64,000 bases of DNA, from positions 1,153,501 through 1,217,500 of the forward strand of contig NC_058499.1 in assembly GCF_020382885.2 (NCBI RefSeq). The letters run 5' to 3'. The position numbers and the translations under genes were made by a program. A model generated the notes under the pieces. That model made no database searches. It was not told the DNA's origin and worked only from the letters and a program-made list of their open reading frames with translations. Origin of the DNA: Scatophagus argus. Lineage: Eukaryota > Chordata > Actinopteri > Scatophagidae. This document shows, one piece after another, positions 1 through 11,700 of the stretch (positions are counted from its first letter, which is position 1; each line of letters starts with the position of its first letter).

Positions 1-1563
1 GTTTCAGGTTATTTCACCTTCTGCTCACACTCCAATCATATCACCTCCACACATGGTTATCGAGGTGGAAGCTGTTCAAAACAATGCATATAAACTCTGA
101 AACTCACTGGTACTGGACTGTATGCGGTCTGGACGATACGAACAGTTGCTGAAATGTCTTGAGAAGTTTCAGCTTGTTGGGTCAACATGTGAGTTCGGTC
201 TACAGCTCCCATGAAGATTCAAACCACTAAGTCTTCAGAGTCATGGATTTTCAGCAGAGTTTCCTTTAATATTCTCTCTCATGTTGTGTTATTTTCCGAC
301 ATGAAGCGGCGTCCTCGTTGCCCTCTAGCCGTGGTGGGGGCGGCCGAGCGGCAGGGCGGGGGTCCTGATGCCATTAGTGGTGTTTATTGGCCAGCAGGGT
401 GCTGCGAAGCACCACCCAGGCCTTTAATCAGAGGCCTGCCGGGCCGTCCTCACTGTTTACCTGATACCTCCATGTTAATTACACAGTCTGGAGCAGTCAC
501 AGAGGGAGGCTGTCCTTCAGCCTGACGACACACAGAGCCCAGAGAGGCAGGAAACCAAACACACTGTGTGGAGGAGGAGCAGCACTCAAACATTTAACTC
601 ACCAATTAGAGTTAATCTTTCCTAAAAAGAACGTTGACACTGAAAAGACATAAAACAGGCACTACACCCTCCACATCACCACGGTCTCAGTGAATACTGG
701 ACTCTGATTGGCTGCAGGGAGTCCCATTAATTCCTGAACAGTCATCAGTGAAACTGTTCTAAACTAATGTGCTGTCTGCAGACTCCTCGATGTCAGAGGG
801 AAATGACATAAAAAGCAATGTGAATATCGATGCTGAGCGTAGTCCTGCAGTAGCTCATCCTCACCACAGGGTGGCGGCTGTACACGAGCTGCAGCAGCCT
901 ACACGGCCTCTCTGAACTTCCTCTGCAGGCTGTCAGAGATCATCTCACATCACAGTCACTGCCGACAGCACACATGGACTGTAGGTGAAAATCTTGTGAC
1001 TGATCAGCAACGCGGCTGGACAGCTGATAGTCTTGTTGTTAAACATCCTGTCAGATTATATTTACTGTTTATTAGCGACTCTGAATCAGTTAGCATCACG
1101 TTAGCTTTCCGACACACAGCTGAGCAGAGTGTGTGTCCTGTTTACTGGATGGAGTAATGAGCATCACATAGGAAGCTTATGGGGACTGACTGTCTTTCTG
1201 ACTGTCTTGCAATAGACAGATTGTATGTCTCTTCAACAAATATAAACAAAACATTTAAAAATGTCATCCTGGTCTTTACTGTTTACTGTTACAGGAGAAC
1301 ATAAACAGATTAATCAATAATGAACACTAAGATTTCTCTCTCAAAACAAAGACTTGTACATCAGCTCCAGTTCAAACCAGGCGTCCTGCTGGCTCCAGTC
1401 ACAGAGAGAAGTGGGAGGCCGTCACAGCCAATAAGCAGCCGGCGCTGCGTCCTGTCAGGACGGCACTGATTATGGGATATCACCATGGGAACAGCATGTG
1501 TGTGTGGATGCTGATGGCTCACCACTGTTCAGAAAACACACCAACACTACAGGACAGCCGAGC

Positions 1564-1670
1564 TTACACACACTCTCACACGCACACACACACACACACA
1601 CACACAGCAGACATCACAGACACGCACACATGCGCAAACACACACACACACAGCAGACATCACAGACACG

Positions 1671-1702
<32 letters not shown>

Positions 1703-2030
1703 GCAGACATCACAAATACACACACACACCCACTCTCTCTCTCACACACACACACTCACTCTCTCTCTCACACACACACACTCACTCTCTCTCTCACACA
1801 CACACACACCCACTCTCTCTCACACACACACACTCACTCTCTCTCTCACACACACACACACACCCACTCTCTCTCACACACACACACTCACTCTCTCTCA
1901 CACACTTTCTCTCTCTCTCTCTCTCTCTCTCACACACCCTCTCTCTCTCACACACACACACACACCCACTCTCTCTCACACACTTTCTCTCTCTCTCTCT
2001 CTCACACACCCTCTCACTCTCACACACACA
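1564..2030. repeat. Compound CA / CTCT microsatellite
   Basis: About 470 bases of alternating CACACA and CTCTCT runs, with a short unit around CAGCAGACATCACA repeated three times at its left end. The long Thr-His and Ser-His open frames across it are repeat artefacts and not proteins. Confidence 0.95.
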
Positions 2031-4249
2031 TGAACGTACCGTGACAGAGGATGCAGTGACACTCGTGCTGTCGTCGTCCTCACTCTGTAAAACAACATAA
2101 ACAACATGTGAGTAAATGTACACGTTTTGTTTGTACTCTGCCTGTCAGAGTGAATACTGTGACTGCACTGTGTGTCTGACAGCTGCACGCAGTACGTGTG
2201 TTTTCTGTACACGTTCAGGTGTGCTCACATTTTCCTCCACCTGTAATGAATGAAACGCGTGACGCCGTCCAATCTGAGCATCACACACAACATTTTGCTC
2301 TTAAAGCAAACCACTTGATGCCGTCAGGATTTCATTTCCTCGATAATTTCGTGACTCAGTTGTGATGTTTTTCCTCTACCTTTCCTTTCCTTGTTGTTTG
2401 ATATGTCACCGGCCGGTCACCAGATCAGCTGTTTCCTCCTGAGTGTGTGTGCAGGAGCACTCGAGACATGCATTAATAATCATCTTTGAGATAATTGAGC
2501 ACACGACTCTTCTTGTTGTGTAATTGTTTGCAGAGCGACTCATTATATAAGATTCCTGCAGACTGAGAGTGAACCTCCCAGAAGGAGCGATAAAGGATAA
2601 AATCTAACGAATCCGTTAAATCACCAAAAAGACGGCTCATCTCTCAAAGGCTCAGTAAAACACACTTCAGAGAGGACGAGGCCGCTTTCATCTCTCAACC
2701 CGACATCTTTATTTACCGTCTATTGTCAGCCCGGCAGACTGGAGATCCTCTCTCAACTTGTTAATGAGCACCATTCAATTACGTGATTCATTCTTTCACT
2801 TCCTGCACATGAATAAATCTGTTTCATGTTTCCTTTCTGAGTCATTGTCTCTCTGATTCCTCGGTTTGAAGCCCCCCTTCGCTTCTCTTAGATTTTTGTT
2901 TGATTTCTCTCAACAGCAGGAAACTAAAGTGCAGAAATCTGAACATCGGAGGTGAGGAATGTGGGAGCTCAAACTTTCCCTGAAGGAGGTCGATGGACGC
3001 GTGGCCTGCACGCGGGACCGCTGGCAGGAAGCTGCCCTTAACGCCGCTCGCCGTGTGTGAGTGTACGTTAACACGTCTGTGCCGTGTTTCTCCGCGACGC
3101 TGTGTTCAAAGGATGAAAGGTTGTGTTTAGAAAAGAGCCAGGATGTTCAGTGTAAACCTCTGAACTGCAGGGGGCGCTCTGATCCTGACAGGAACCTGCT
3201 GCACCAATCACAGCTGGTGACAGAAGAGTCAGAATAATGTAATGCAGTACTCTGTCCCGTGGGGCAAACCGCCACGTGAATACAAACACTAAGGATCATG
3301 GGTAATGACGGCTAAAACGCTGCTGGACGCAGGCCTGCTTCCTCGCCTCCTCCCAGCACAGCAGGACGCCGACTACAGGAAGTCCTGGTGTTATGATGGA
3401 CGTTTACTGACTGTGAAGCAGAGAGACGAATGTTGGTCTGCTGGTGAGGAGGGAACACGAATCCCAGGAGAGACGAGGAGGAGGAGGCTGCTCTTCATCG
3501 CTCTCATTAGTAAACACACACACACACACACACTCAGGTGTCACACTAAATGATTGTGGCTCACTGCAGAGGTGAATTAAAGGTAAAAAACAACACAGTG
3601 TTGTGAGTGTCTGAAGTGATAACACACGCACAGCACACTTCACTAAAATGGGAACGCCGCTCACATCGGTGAATACGTCGGAATTTAAGGTCAACGTAGC
3701 AGAGTTTTACTTCTTCCAGCGATCGCTTTGGCTTTACCGCGCGTTGATGTTCTGTTCAGAAGAGTCGGCTAACTTTAGTTTACTGCACGGAGTGAAAATG
3801 CAGCTGATGTGAAAAGGTGAAGCTCTGAAATGTTCTGTAAATTCTCCAGCGAGTTTGACAGCTTTAGCCAAACGGCGGCTGCGGCTAACGTTAGCATCGC
3901 CTCCGTCAGCACCGCAGTGACCACATTCAAAGCACACCTTGTTACTGTTGTAGAACACTTTGATCGACATTTCCCGGCGGTCTCCGTGGAAACCAAAGCA
4001 GATATTTGCAGCACTTATGGGTCGGCATGAGCGTCGAGATTTGAACAAAGAACCGAGTCAGATTCACAAACGACCTCAGGTCATCGTGTGGTCATCTGGA
4101 TCTCTCCCACTCAGAGCTCCTCGCTGTGCCCCCCCCCCATCCTCACCCACCACCCCTCAGTCCTGAAGCCTTTCACAGCTCCGGCTGTGCCACAAGAAGG
4201 CAAGAAGATAATAAAATCAGCTCATTCTGTGTGGAGGAGACATGAATGG

Positions 4250-4560
4250 GCTCCTGTTTCATCGCCAAACTCTGCGGAACAAAGTGGCCCTCCGTTAGCA
4301 TAACAAAAGCCTTTCCCAGCCACTTCCACCCCTCCATCTATTCATCCTGTCAAAACACGGCCGCCGCTGGGCTTTTCCTCCTCTTTCTCACCCCCCCTCC
4401 TCCCCCAGAGATCCTCTGACAGCTACAGAGGCGGGAGGAGAACCTCCCACCTCTCATCACCATTTAGCAGCGGCCCTTTTGTAAGCCAATTGCCCATCCT
4501 AATTGGTGGCGTTTACAAGCCGCTACGTCAAAACGGCGGGCAGTGAAATCCTGCAGAGTG
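4250..4560. promoter_or_regulatory. Candidate conserved regulatory block
   Basis: This is unique, non-repetitive sequence with two facing CAATT/AATTG motifs (CCAATTGCCC and CCTAATTGGTGG, near 4476-4507), bordered by pyrimidine-rich DNA. It lacks microsatellite or transposon character and lies in the flank of a developmental homeobox gene, where conserved enhancers are common. The call rests on sequence texture only. Alignment to other fish would decide it. Confidence 0.3.
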
Positions 4561-6369
4561 GGCGATCAGTTAGAAGAGAAGGAGGAGAAAACAGAGGGGT
4601 GAGGGTGAGGGTGAGGGGGGGTCTGCAGAGTCGCAAGGCCGGTCGGAGGAAAGAGAAGACGCACCACTAAAAAGAGAAGAAGAAGAAGAGAATAAAGACG
4701 ACACTGAAAGACACCAACTTAACCTCGGAGCTCGGATGTCTTTTGTTGTTTCTGTCTCAATCACGTTTGTCAACAACGAAACAGAAGATGAGATCAAGAG
4801 AAAATTATGAAGTCCCAGTAATTGTTCATTTCCTTTGGGATTAAAAGAAAAAGAGCTTTTTACTTTATCGGACTAAATGATCTCACAGACTCTTGATCAT
4901 CCAATCAGCGTCGCTGTGCTCCTCGAAGGGAAGACGTTTCTGATGATGAAAAGAAGACATATTGATCCCCGGGGGTTAATTCACTGAATAACTGAATGTT
5001 TCACTATTGAACCTCAGTGTTTTAATTTGCTTTACGCTGTAACGTTGTAGACAACAGTCACCTGACGCTGAGGAAGGCGTGTCCGGACTGCTGGTCAGAG
5101 GAAACGCCGTGAGGTGTGTGGTAAACTGCGTTACCTGGCCGACAGGTGATGAAGACGACCTCTGCTCGTGTTCGCTCTGAACCCTGTGAGAGCTGGTCAG
5201 CCAAACTTGACCATCACATGACAGAAGTGACAGAAATGCTGCTGTGGCAGCTCAGTGTCGTCAGTCTGTCAGTTAATTGTCTGGAATATTAACATAGAAA
5301 ACACCTGGAGCCACAGCTGATTTATTCTTACAACGAGGCAGAAGCCCATGAGGGCAGGACTTCCCCTTTAATTACACTCGTCAAATCAAACAGCAGCCCT
5401 GCAGTCACAACTCGCTGAGTCTGTCTGAAAATTAAATGTTTCTGAACAGCCCAGAGAGACGGACGGAGACGTATTAAAGACTCTGATGAAGTCCGCTTCA
5501 CAGACGCATGACTAAGCTTTATTAGCGAAAAAGACTCCCGACTCCTTAATCCCACCGCGGCTCCACTCTCGTTTTTAATAATTGTGTGATCGTGTTGAAC
5601 TTTGTAGTGGGAGAAAATATTACATCACACACATAACGCGGCCTGTTGGGTCCACGTGTGTGTGTGTGTTGGATCTGAGCGAGGCGGGACAACATGGCGG
5701 ACCCGCCGGTCGACCGCCTGCCTCTGTGGATGTGAAAGGTTTTCAGGTGATGGCAGATCCCACACACTGTGCTTTTCATTTCATTCGTTTGTCTACTCTA
5801 AACTTTCATTGAAGCAAAATTACATTATTTTAATTACATTTTACATTTTATATTTTATATGCGCTCCTTCAAATGAACACTGACTTGTGCTACTTTTGCA
5901 TTAATTAATCAATAAAAACTAATTAATATTGATTTGTGTGTCACTTTGTTTAAATGACTGCTTCTCTTTGGTCTGACTGTTGATTTTATTGTACTGATTT
6001 TAAAAATGCTTTTAATCCCTCTATTTGTTTTAATTGTTGTTGTTTACCTATTTTACCTTTTTTTATTGGTTTTATTATTACATATTAGATGGTTATTACT
6101 CCCGTTGTTGTTCTTCTGATTCTGTTAGCTATCGTCAGCTGATGGGTCGTCTGTAAACACCTGAAATCTGACAGCAAAACTGCACTTTTAAAGGGCGAAC
6201 GCGACGCTCACAACAGCGCGGACAGAACGAAACCGTTCGGATGAGTCGTGCTGGAGGCCTTCCCTTCATGTAAGTAATGAAAAATCTCGCACACATTAAC
6301 ATATTAATTGAGGTTTTCCAACAATCGTGTTTTGCTGATGGATGCATTCAAATCAGGCTTTCGGTCGGA

Positions 6370-6780
6370 GGAGACGCTTAATGAGCGCGGAGAAAGATAA
6401 CGACTTTGTCAGTATGTGCTCTTAGTGTCGGGCCTTTTGGAGAGAAAGCACTTATCTCGCCCCGGGAACCCCGGCTTATGTAATCTGCCCTCTCATTCAC
6501 GGCCGCTGCCATGCGATTGTTTGAGAAATGAAAAAGCCATTTTGGAGCGAGCGGCCGGTTTGAAAGGAGCCGCCTGTTCTGCAGCGTGGCCCTCGTTGTC
6601 GAAGCCTCACGGGGGTCACCGGAGGTCAAGGGAATTATGATTACGCTGCAGCCTCGGCGCTCATTCGTCGGGCTCCATATTGGCCCCAGTGACCCCTCCA
6701 TACAGAGAGCCCTTTTTGGCTGCTGATGAAACTAGATAGCTCTGCAGAGGAACATGAATGTTTTGTTAAGAGGGGAGTAT
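6370..6780. promoter_or_regulatory. Candidate conserved regulatory block
   Basis: A roughly 400-base unique block with dense motif-like words: an AGGTCA nuclear-receptor half-site (about 6622-6627) followed by ATTATGATTA homeodomain-type sites (6632-6641), ATTGTTTGA and CCATATTGG. Open frames cross it on both strands but none has splice sites or a recognisable domain. It lies about 14 kb upstream of irx5, so an irx5 enhancer is plausible; this is inference. Confidence 0.35.
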
Positions 6781-7551
6781 CGCCGTTGTTCAGTTCAGGA
6801 GGTTCATCTCGACAAGATGGAGGTCGTTTTTCTTTATTTCTTTTCGCTGCTTCTTCACAGGGTTTGTTGGGCTGAAATCACAAATGCGGTTTGAAACATT
6901 TTTCACACCTGAGCTCGAGTCACACAGGTGAGTTGGTGGCTGGCTGGACAGACGACACCAACACTAAACATCCAAGGTGACAAACAGATCCTGTTAATTA
7001 TTACACAGCCTGCGGGGGAACAAGTACTTCAGTGCCACAAGTAAAAGTACTCCTTATCAGAATTTTAAATAATTAGATTATAATTAAAGATGCATTCATG
7101 TGTCTATCACTGTAATGTTGTAGCAGGGAAAAGTGGAGCTCATTTGAACTACATTAAGTATTATACACACATACTTTATGTATTAGGCTACATACATAAA
7201 GTATGTATGTGTATTATATTTTATATTTATGAGTTTCCTGGCAGCTCATCAAATCATTTTCCATCTTCAACTCATCTCTGAGTGTCGTGAAAAACATGGC
7301 CGAGTCATACAGATTGAAGTTTCTCACCATTCCACAAACGGCTGCGATGCCGAGTGGTTTCACAGCTGACTGCTGGGGCAGCACCGCGGGGCATGGTGTG
7401 TTACGCTCCACATGACCTCGATAGTCATGATCAGTAGATTAACCACCAGGTGCATTTCAATCGGGACCTCCAGAGCTCATCCCACAAGTTCTCAATTAGC
7501 ACCACAACATTCATAAACGATTGGCTAAGACGCAGTTTGTGTTTCACTCAC

Positions 7552-8726
7552 CATCCTGGAGATGGTGGGCTCACTGGCCAGAGACAAGGAGTCGCTCTTC
7601 AGAGACAGCAGGTCGGAGCAGGCCAGGTCTCCTCCGTCACTGCTGGAGCTCAGACTGGGCTCTGAGGGCCCCACAGAGATCACCAGGTCTGCAGGTCTCT
7701 GTGGTCTCTGAAGCTCCACTGCTTCTACCAGAGTCGCTGCTGGTCGCAAGGTCTGGAAAACACACGAGGAGAAGCATGAAACTGTGGCCAGTGCTTGACT
7801 GAATAAAATACTGGCCTTTTTGTCAGTGGTTTACATGTCTTAGCAGATGTTAAAGAATTATTATCTCCCATTTCCATCCAGGTGATCACTTTAGTTTCTG
7901 TGTTTGTGGCTGTAAGGATCACAGCTAAGTTACTGAATGGAAAACAAAATTCAAAATGGAGGAAAAAAATCTTTAAATTAGGGAAAAAACTGTTTTAAAA
8001 TGTCTGATTTCCATCATGAATCCCTGAATCCTTGAAATTTCCATCATTAGAACTTTGACTGGCGCTTGTTTTGGACTTCCTGCTCGATGCTCAGATTATG
8101 TAAAACATTAATGATTAGGTATCTGACTTATTTACAGGACATTTTTACCTCACATAAAGTAAATCTGGTGGATTACAGCATTTTGCTCTCCAGACCTCCA
8201 GTGAAGAGTTTTGTGAATCCATTCAGTCTGACTCTATTCGCTGCCACATCTCTGTGCTTCCATCACTTTGCTGATGTTACTGAATGATGAAGCCGACGTG
8301 AAGATGAACGCACCTTTCCTACCTGCTGTACACGTACCGTCTGACTTGAACAAGTGCGATACACGAGGAACAGTCCCGACACAAACAGTACAAACGAACT
8401 CCACACAACACAAACCACCAGTCATCTCTTCCAATCTTCACTCGTGTCCCTCACACTGCGCCGAGCTGCTGCCGAATTAGCATATGAGAGAGTGTTTACA
8501 GCTCAACAAAATGTCCGTCTGCCTCCCTGAACGTGGCGTTCATCTTCATACGTGGCTAACAGGACGAACTGGCTGCCTGAGCCTGTTGACTACAATTAGG
8601 CCCCAGTTGGCAAGAGACATCAGCAGCGACAGTTTAACATCTCACACAGCTCAGATTGTCCTTTAACTGTTTAGGACTGGTGTCCCAAGAGACCTAATTA
8701 CGCCTCTCCAGTCACTATTGTCCCGG

Positions 8727-8775
<49 letters not shown>

Positions 8776-11700
8776 GAGTGGAAGAGCCTGATAAAACGTC
8801 ACACCGATCATTTTGATTTCAGCTAATTATTTAAAGTACTACATCACTTTTACAGTAAACAATAATGACACTGCTTTGCACTTCAGAAAAGGTTCCTGCT
8901 TGGCTTTTAATTCAGATGTAATCATCACATAGAGGCCCGGGGTTTACACTGGCTTACTTGTTCTGCGGTGAAGACCAGCGTGTTGTGTGTTTCAGTGGTG
9001 TCACTGAGGTTTAGCGCACACACGGAAAAACACCGTCAGCCAATCAAATATTCTGTCAGGCTGTTTAACTGTGCAACCTGTTCACAGGATAAGGAATATA
9101 ATTTTATAAAATACAAATAAAGATTCAGATTCAGATAAAGGAAGAGAGTTTGGTCCAGATCATATTTAGCCTGATGTTAGCTTAACACAAATGCTATAAT
9201 GGTTAGCTGTCGTCGTGGGAGAAAAATTTGCCCGTCAAAAACTTTATTATTGACGTTCTCTTGCAACCTAGTCACTAATCTTATATATTACATTTCTAAG
9301 CTAAACTAATAAGCTGCAAAGCTAAATAAAAGCAGATATTAAAACAGCATATTAAACCTATTAATACAGCAAAGGAAATAAATACAGTTATTAACACAGA
9401 AACATGAAATATGGCAACTGAAGTGAGCTTGGGTTAAGATTTTGTGTCACTGTAATTCTGTTCTGCTGTACTGAACCGTTGACATTCCTCTTTTTGGATT
9501 TATTCAGAATGCGTATTTTGTGTTGAAACGTAAGCTTGTGTTAGAAACAGTAAGAAGATTATGAGATGAAATATTTGATATTCAGTGTGCACAAAAATCG
9601 TAAGTCGTGTTGGAGGACACATGATGTTTTCCTCGATTTGTACCGGGTTGTTTTTACTCAGACCTGGTAAGGAAGGTTAGCTTGGATGTTGCACACTCGT
9701 ACATGTTTGTTTAAATTGTCTTCATGTTGAGATTAATGAAAATTGTGGTTTTTTTTTTAGCTGCGTCGTTCACTGTCTTTTTACTTCAACGTGTATGTGT
9801 ACGTGTCCAGGAAGAGCTAAACTCAGCCTGCACGAAACATGAAAACAAGCTGTCTTAGCCGCTGTGTTAGGATTTTAATTAACAATCACTTCACTCCTTT
9901 GAATGAACAGTGAAGTGATAAGGATCAGTGGGAGAACACTTAAAAGCATACATGTCTGATGTACGGTGTTTAATGAGCAGGTTCTCAGCACTACATGATC
10001 CCTGCTGTATGTACAGCGAGGACACGTGCGGGAAAACGATGTGTTTGGGATCCTCCTGAGGTTTGTTTGGGGGGTCTGACTGTCATTAAAACAGGAAAAG
10101 ACCTCAGCATAACATGACGTGCAGCGGGCTTTAATTGGTGCTGCTGACTGTCATGTGCATCATCAAAGTGTCCCGACACGTAAACGCCACGTGCAGTACA
10201 TGCCATTAAAGCACACTGAAGTGAAGACTCGGCAGCGAGGAGTGAGCAGTATGACGTTTAGGTGAACGCACGAAACAAGATGGAAACACTTCCATTGGTT
10301 ACAAGTACAATACGAGTCACCAACGAAGAAGAACGAACAAACAGGATTTTACTTTAACTTGCATCTGAAATGCTTCTGTAGTGGCAGATTTGATGCTTCA
10401 GACGGCGAGGACACTTTCTGAGTTAAAGTAAATGAACAGAGCAAAGAATCATGGAAAAGCCAGTGTAGCATCTCCCCTTAGCTAACAGGAAACGCTTGAC
10501 TGCAAGCCAAGACCACAAGAATCAAGGAAACTGGGGTCCATGATTAAGCAGAACTATCTAATGCCACGTGTGGCCGAGGGACTGGTGTGCTTTGTTTTGT
10601 TTTTTTTAATTATTTAATTCTAATATTTTGTTTTTTGTTTGTTTTTTTTCCTTTTGTTCTGCTTCCTCTGTTCTTTTCATTACAGCCGTGAATGTGCCCA
10701 ACATACATATAACTCCATGGTTTTTGCTTTGCATACAACATGAAGCTGAAATCATTTCAGATTATTTGCAGTTGGCACAAGAGCAGCGTTAAATGGTTCA
10801 GATCAGTCAGCCGGTCTTTCTGGTGGGTCTACAAAGCCAAGCATGGAAACATGCTATTGCCGATTTGGATGCAGGTGGATCATCTTTCTGTTCTCCACTG
10901 TTTAATTCATTCTAACAAAGTAAGCACATAAAGAGCCTTCAAGAACCCTGGCTTGGGCTCACAAACTGATCTGCACTGGAGCTTCAGTGGAAGCCAAAAT
11001 TGCAGCGTACATGTCAGACTTCACTTTCCGCCTCAGCGTGACTGCATCGTGAGCATCACATCGATCCTCTGTCTCCTCCATGTCTCAATTTGTTTTTCAT
11101 TTCAGCACCCTCCGTCCTCAGTAACTGAGGAACTGATTTGAATGTGCTGTGGCTCAGCAGCACTATGAAACTCAGCTGTGTGTAGGCAGCGTAACGACCT
11201 CTCCAATAATCTGCTGGATTTAGCAGTTCTTCTGGCTGCGGCGGACTTGATGTGACGCTACAACAGCAGTCTGGAGAAGGCTAATAACAGCAGAAGATGG
11301 AGGGTTAACCCTGATAAGGTGCTGAATGGACCCACCTCACCCCCCTCCCTGCCTGGATTGCCATCTCCCCATTTCCCATGCAGTGGAGAGCATATCCCCC
11401 AGTGAACACTCAGGCCTGTAAATTGTTTATCAGACACTAATGCAGTAGCCTAATCCTATTTGCATTCATATTAGTTCCCCCGTATCACCATCTGAGGGAA
11501 TTACTTATTTGAATTCTTCTGAGGGGTAAATAACCTTATGCATGATATCAGTATCTTCATAATTCAGATCAGTAAAGTCAATTTGGTTTAAGTGCTCCTC
11601 CGCCGCATGCCGGAGAGCTTCTGAGCAAACTTATTTGGAGGCGGTTCGGATCAGTGAGCGTGTACACATGAGGGCGGGTAATGGGATCTATCAGAGAAAC

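Larger units (their letters stand above)
1..7551. other. Non-coding flank, left end
   Basis: No convincing exon is seen on either strand. The stretch contains a long CA/CT microsatellite (1564-2030), smaller CA runs, a 13-bp stem hairpin near 7168-7207, and unique blocks near 300-500, 4250-4560 and 6370-6780 that resemble conserved regulatory DNA. A perfect Kozak-like start with an ATGGCGGACC context occurs at 5694, but the frame stops after 13 codons and no good donor follows, so no gene is called. Given the neighbouring Iroquois gene, a regulatory desert is the most likely role (inference). Confidence 0.5.

Noticed and set aside
1472-2100. Thr-His/Ser-rich open frames of 190-200 codons
   Set aside because: Produced by the CA/CT microsatellite.
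5694-5735. Start codon in ideal Kozak context encoding MADPPVDRLPLW
   Set aside because: The frame stops after 13 codons, and no usable donor joins it to a downstream exon that I can see.
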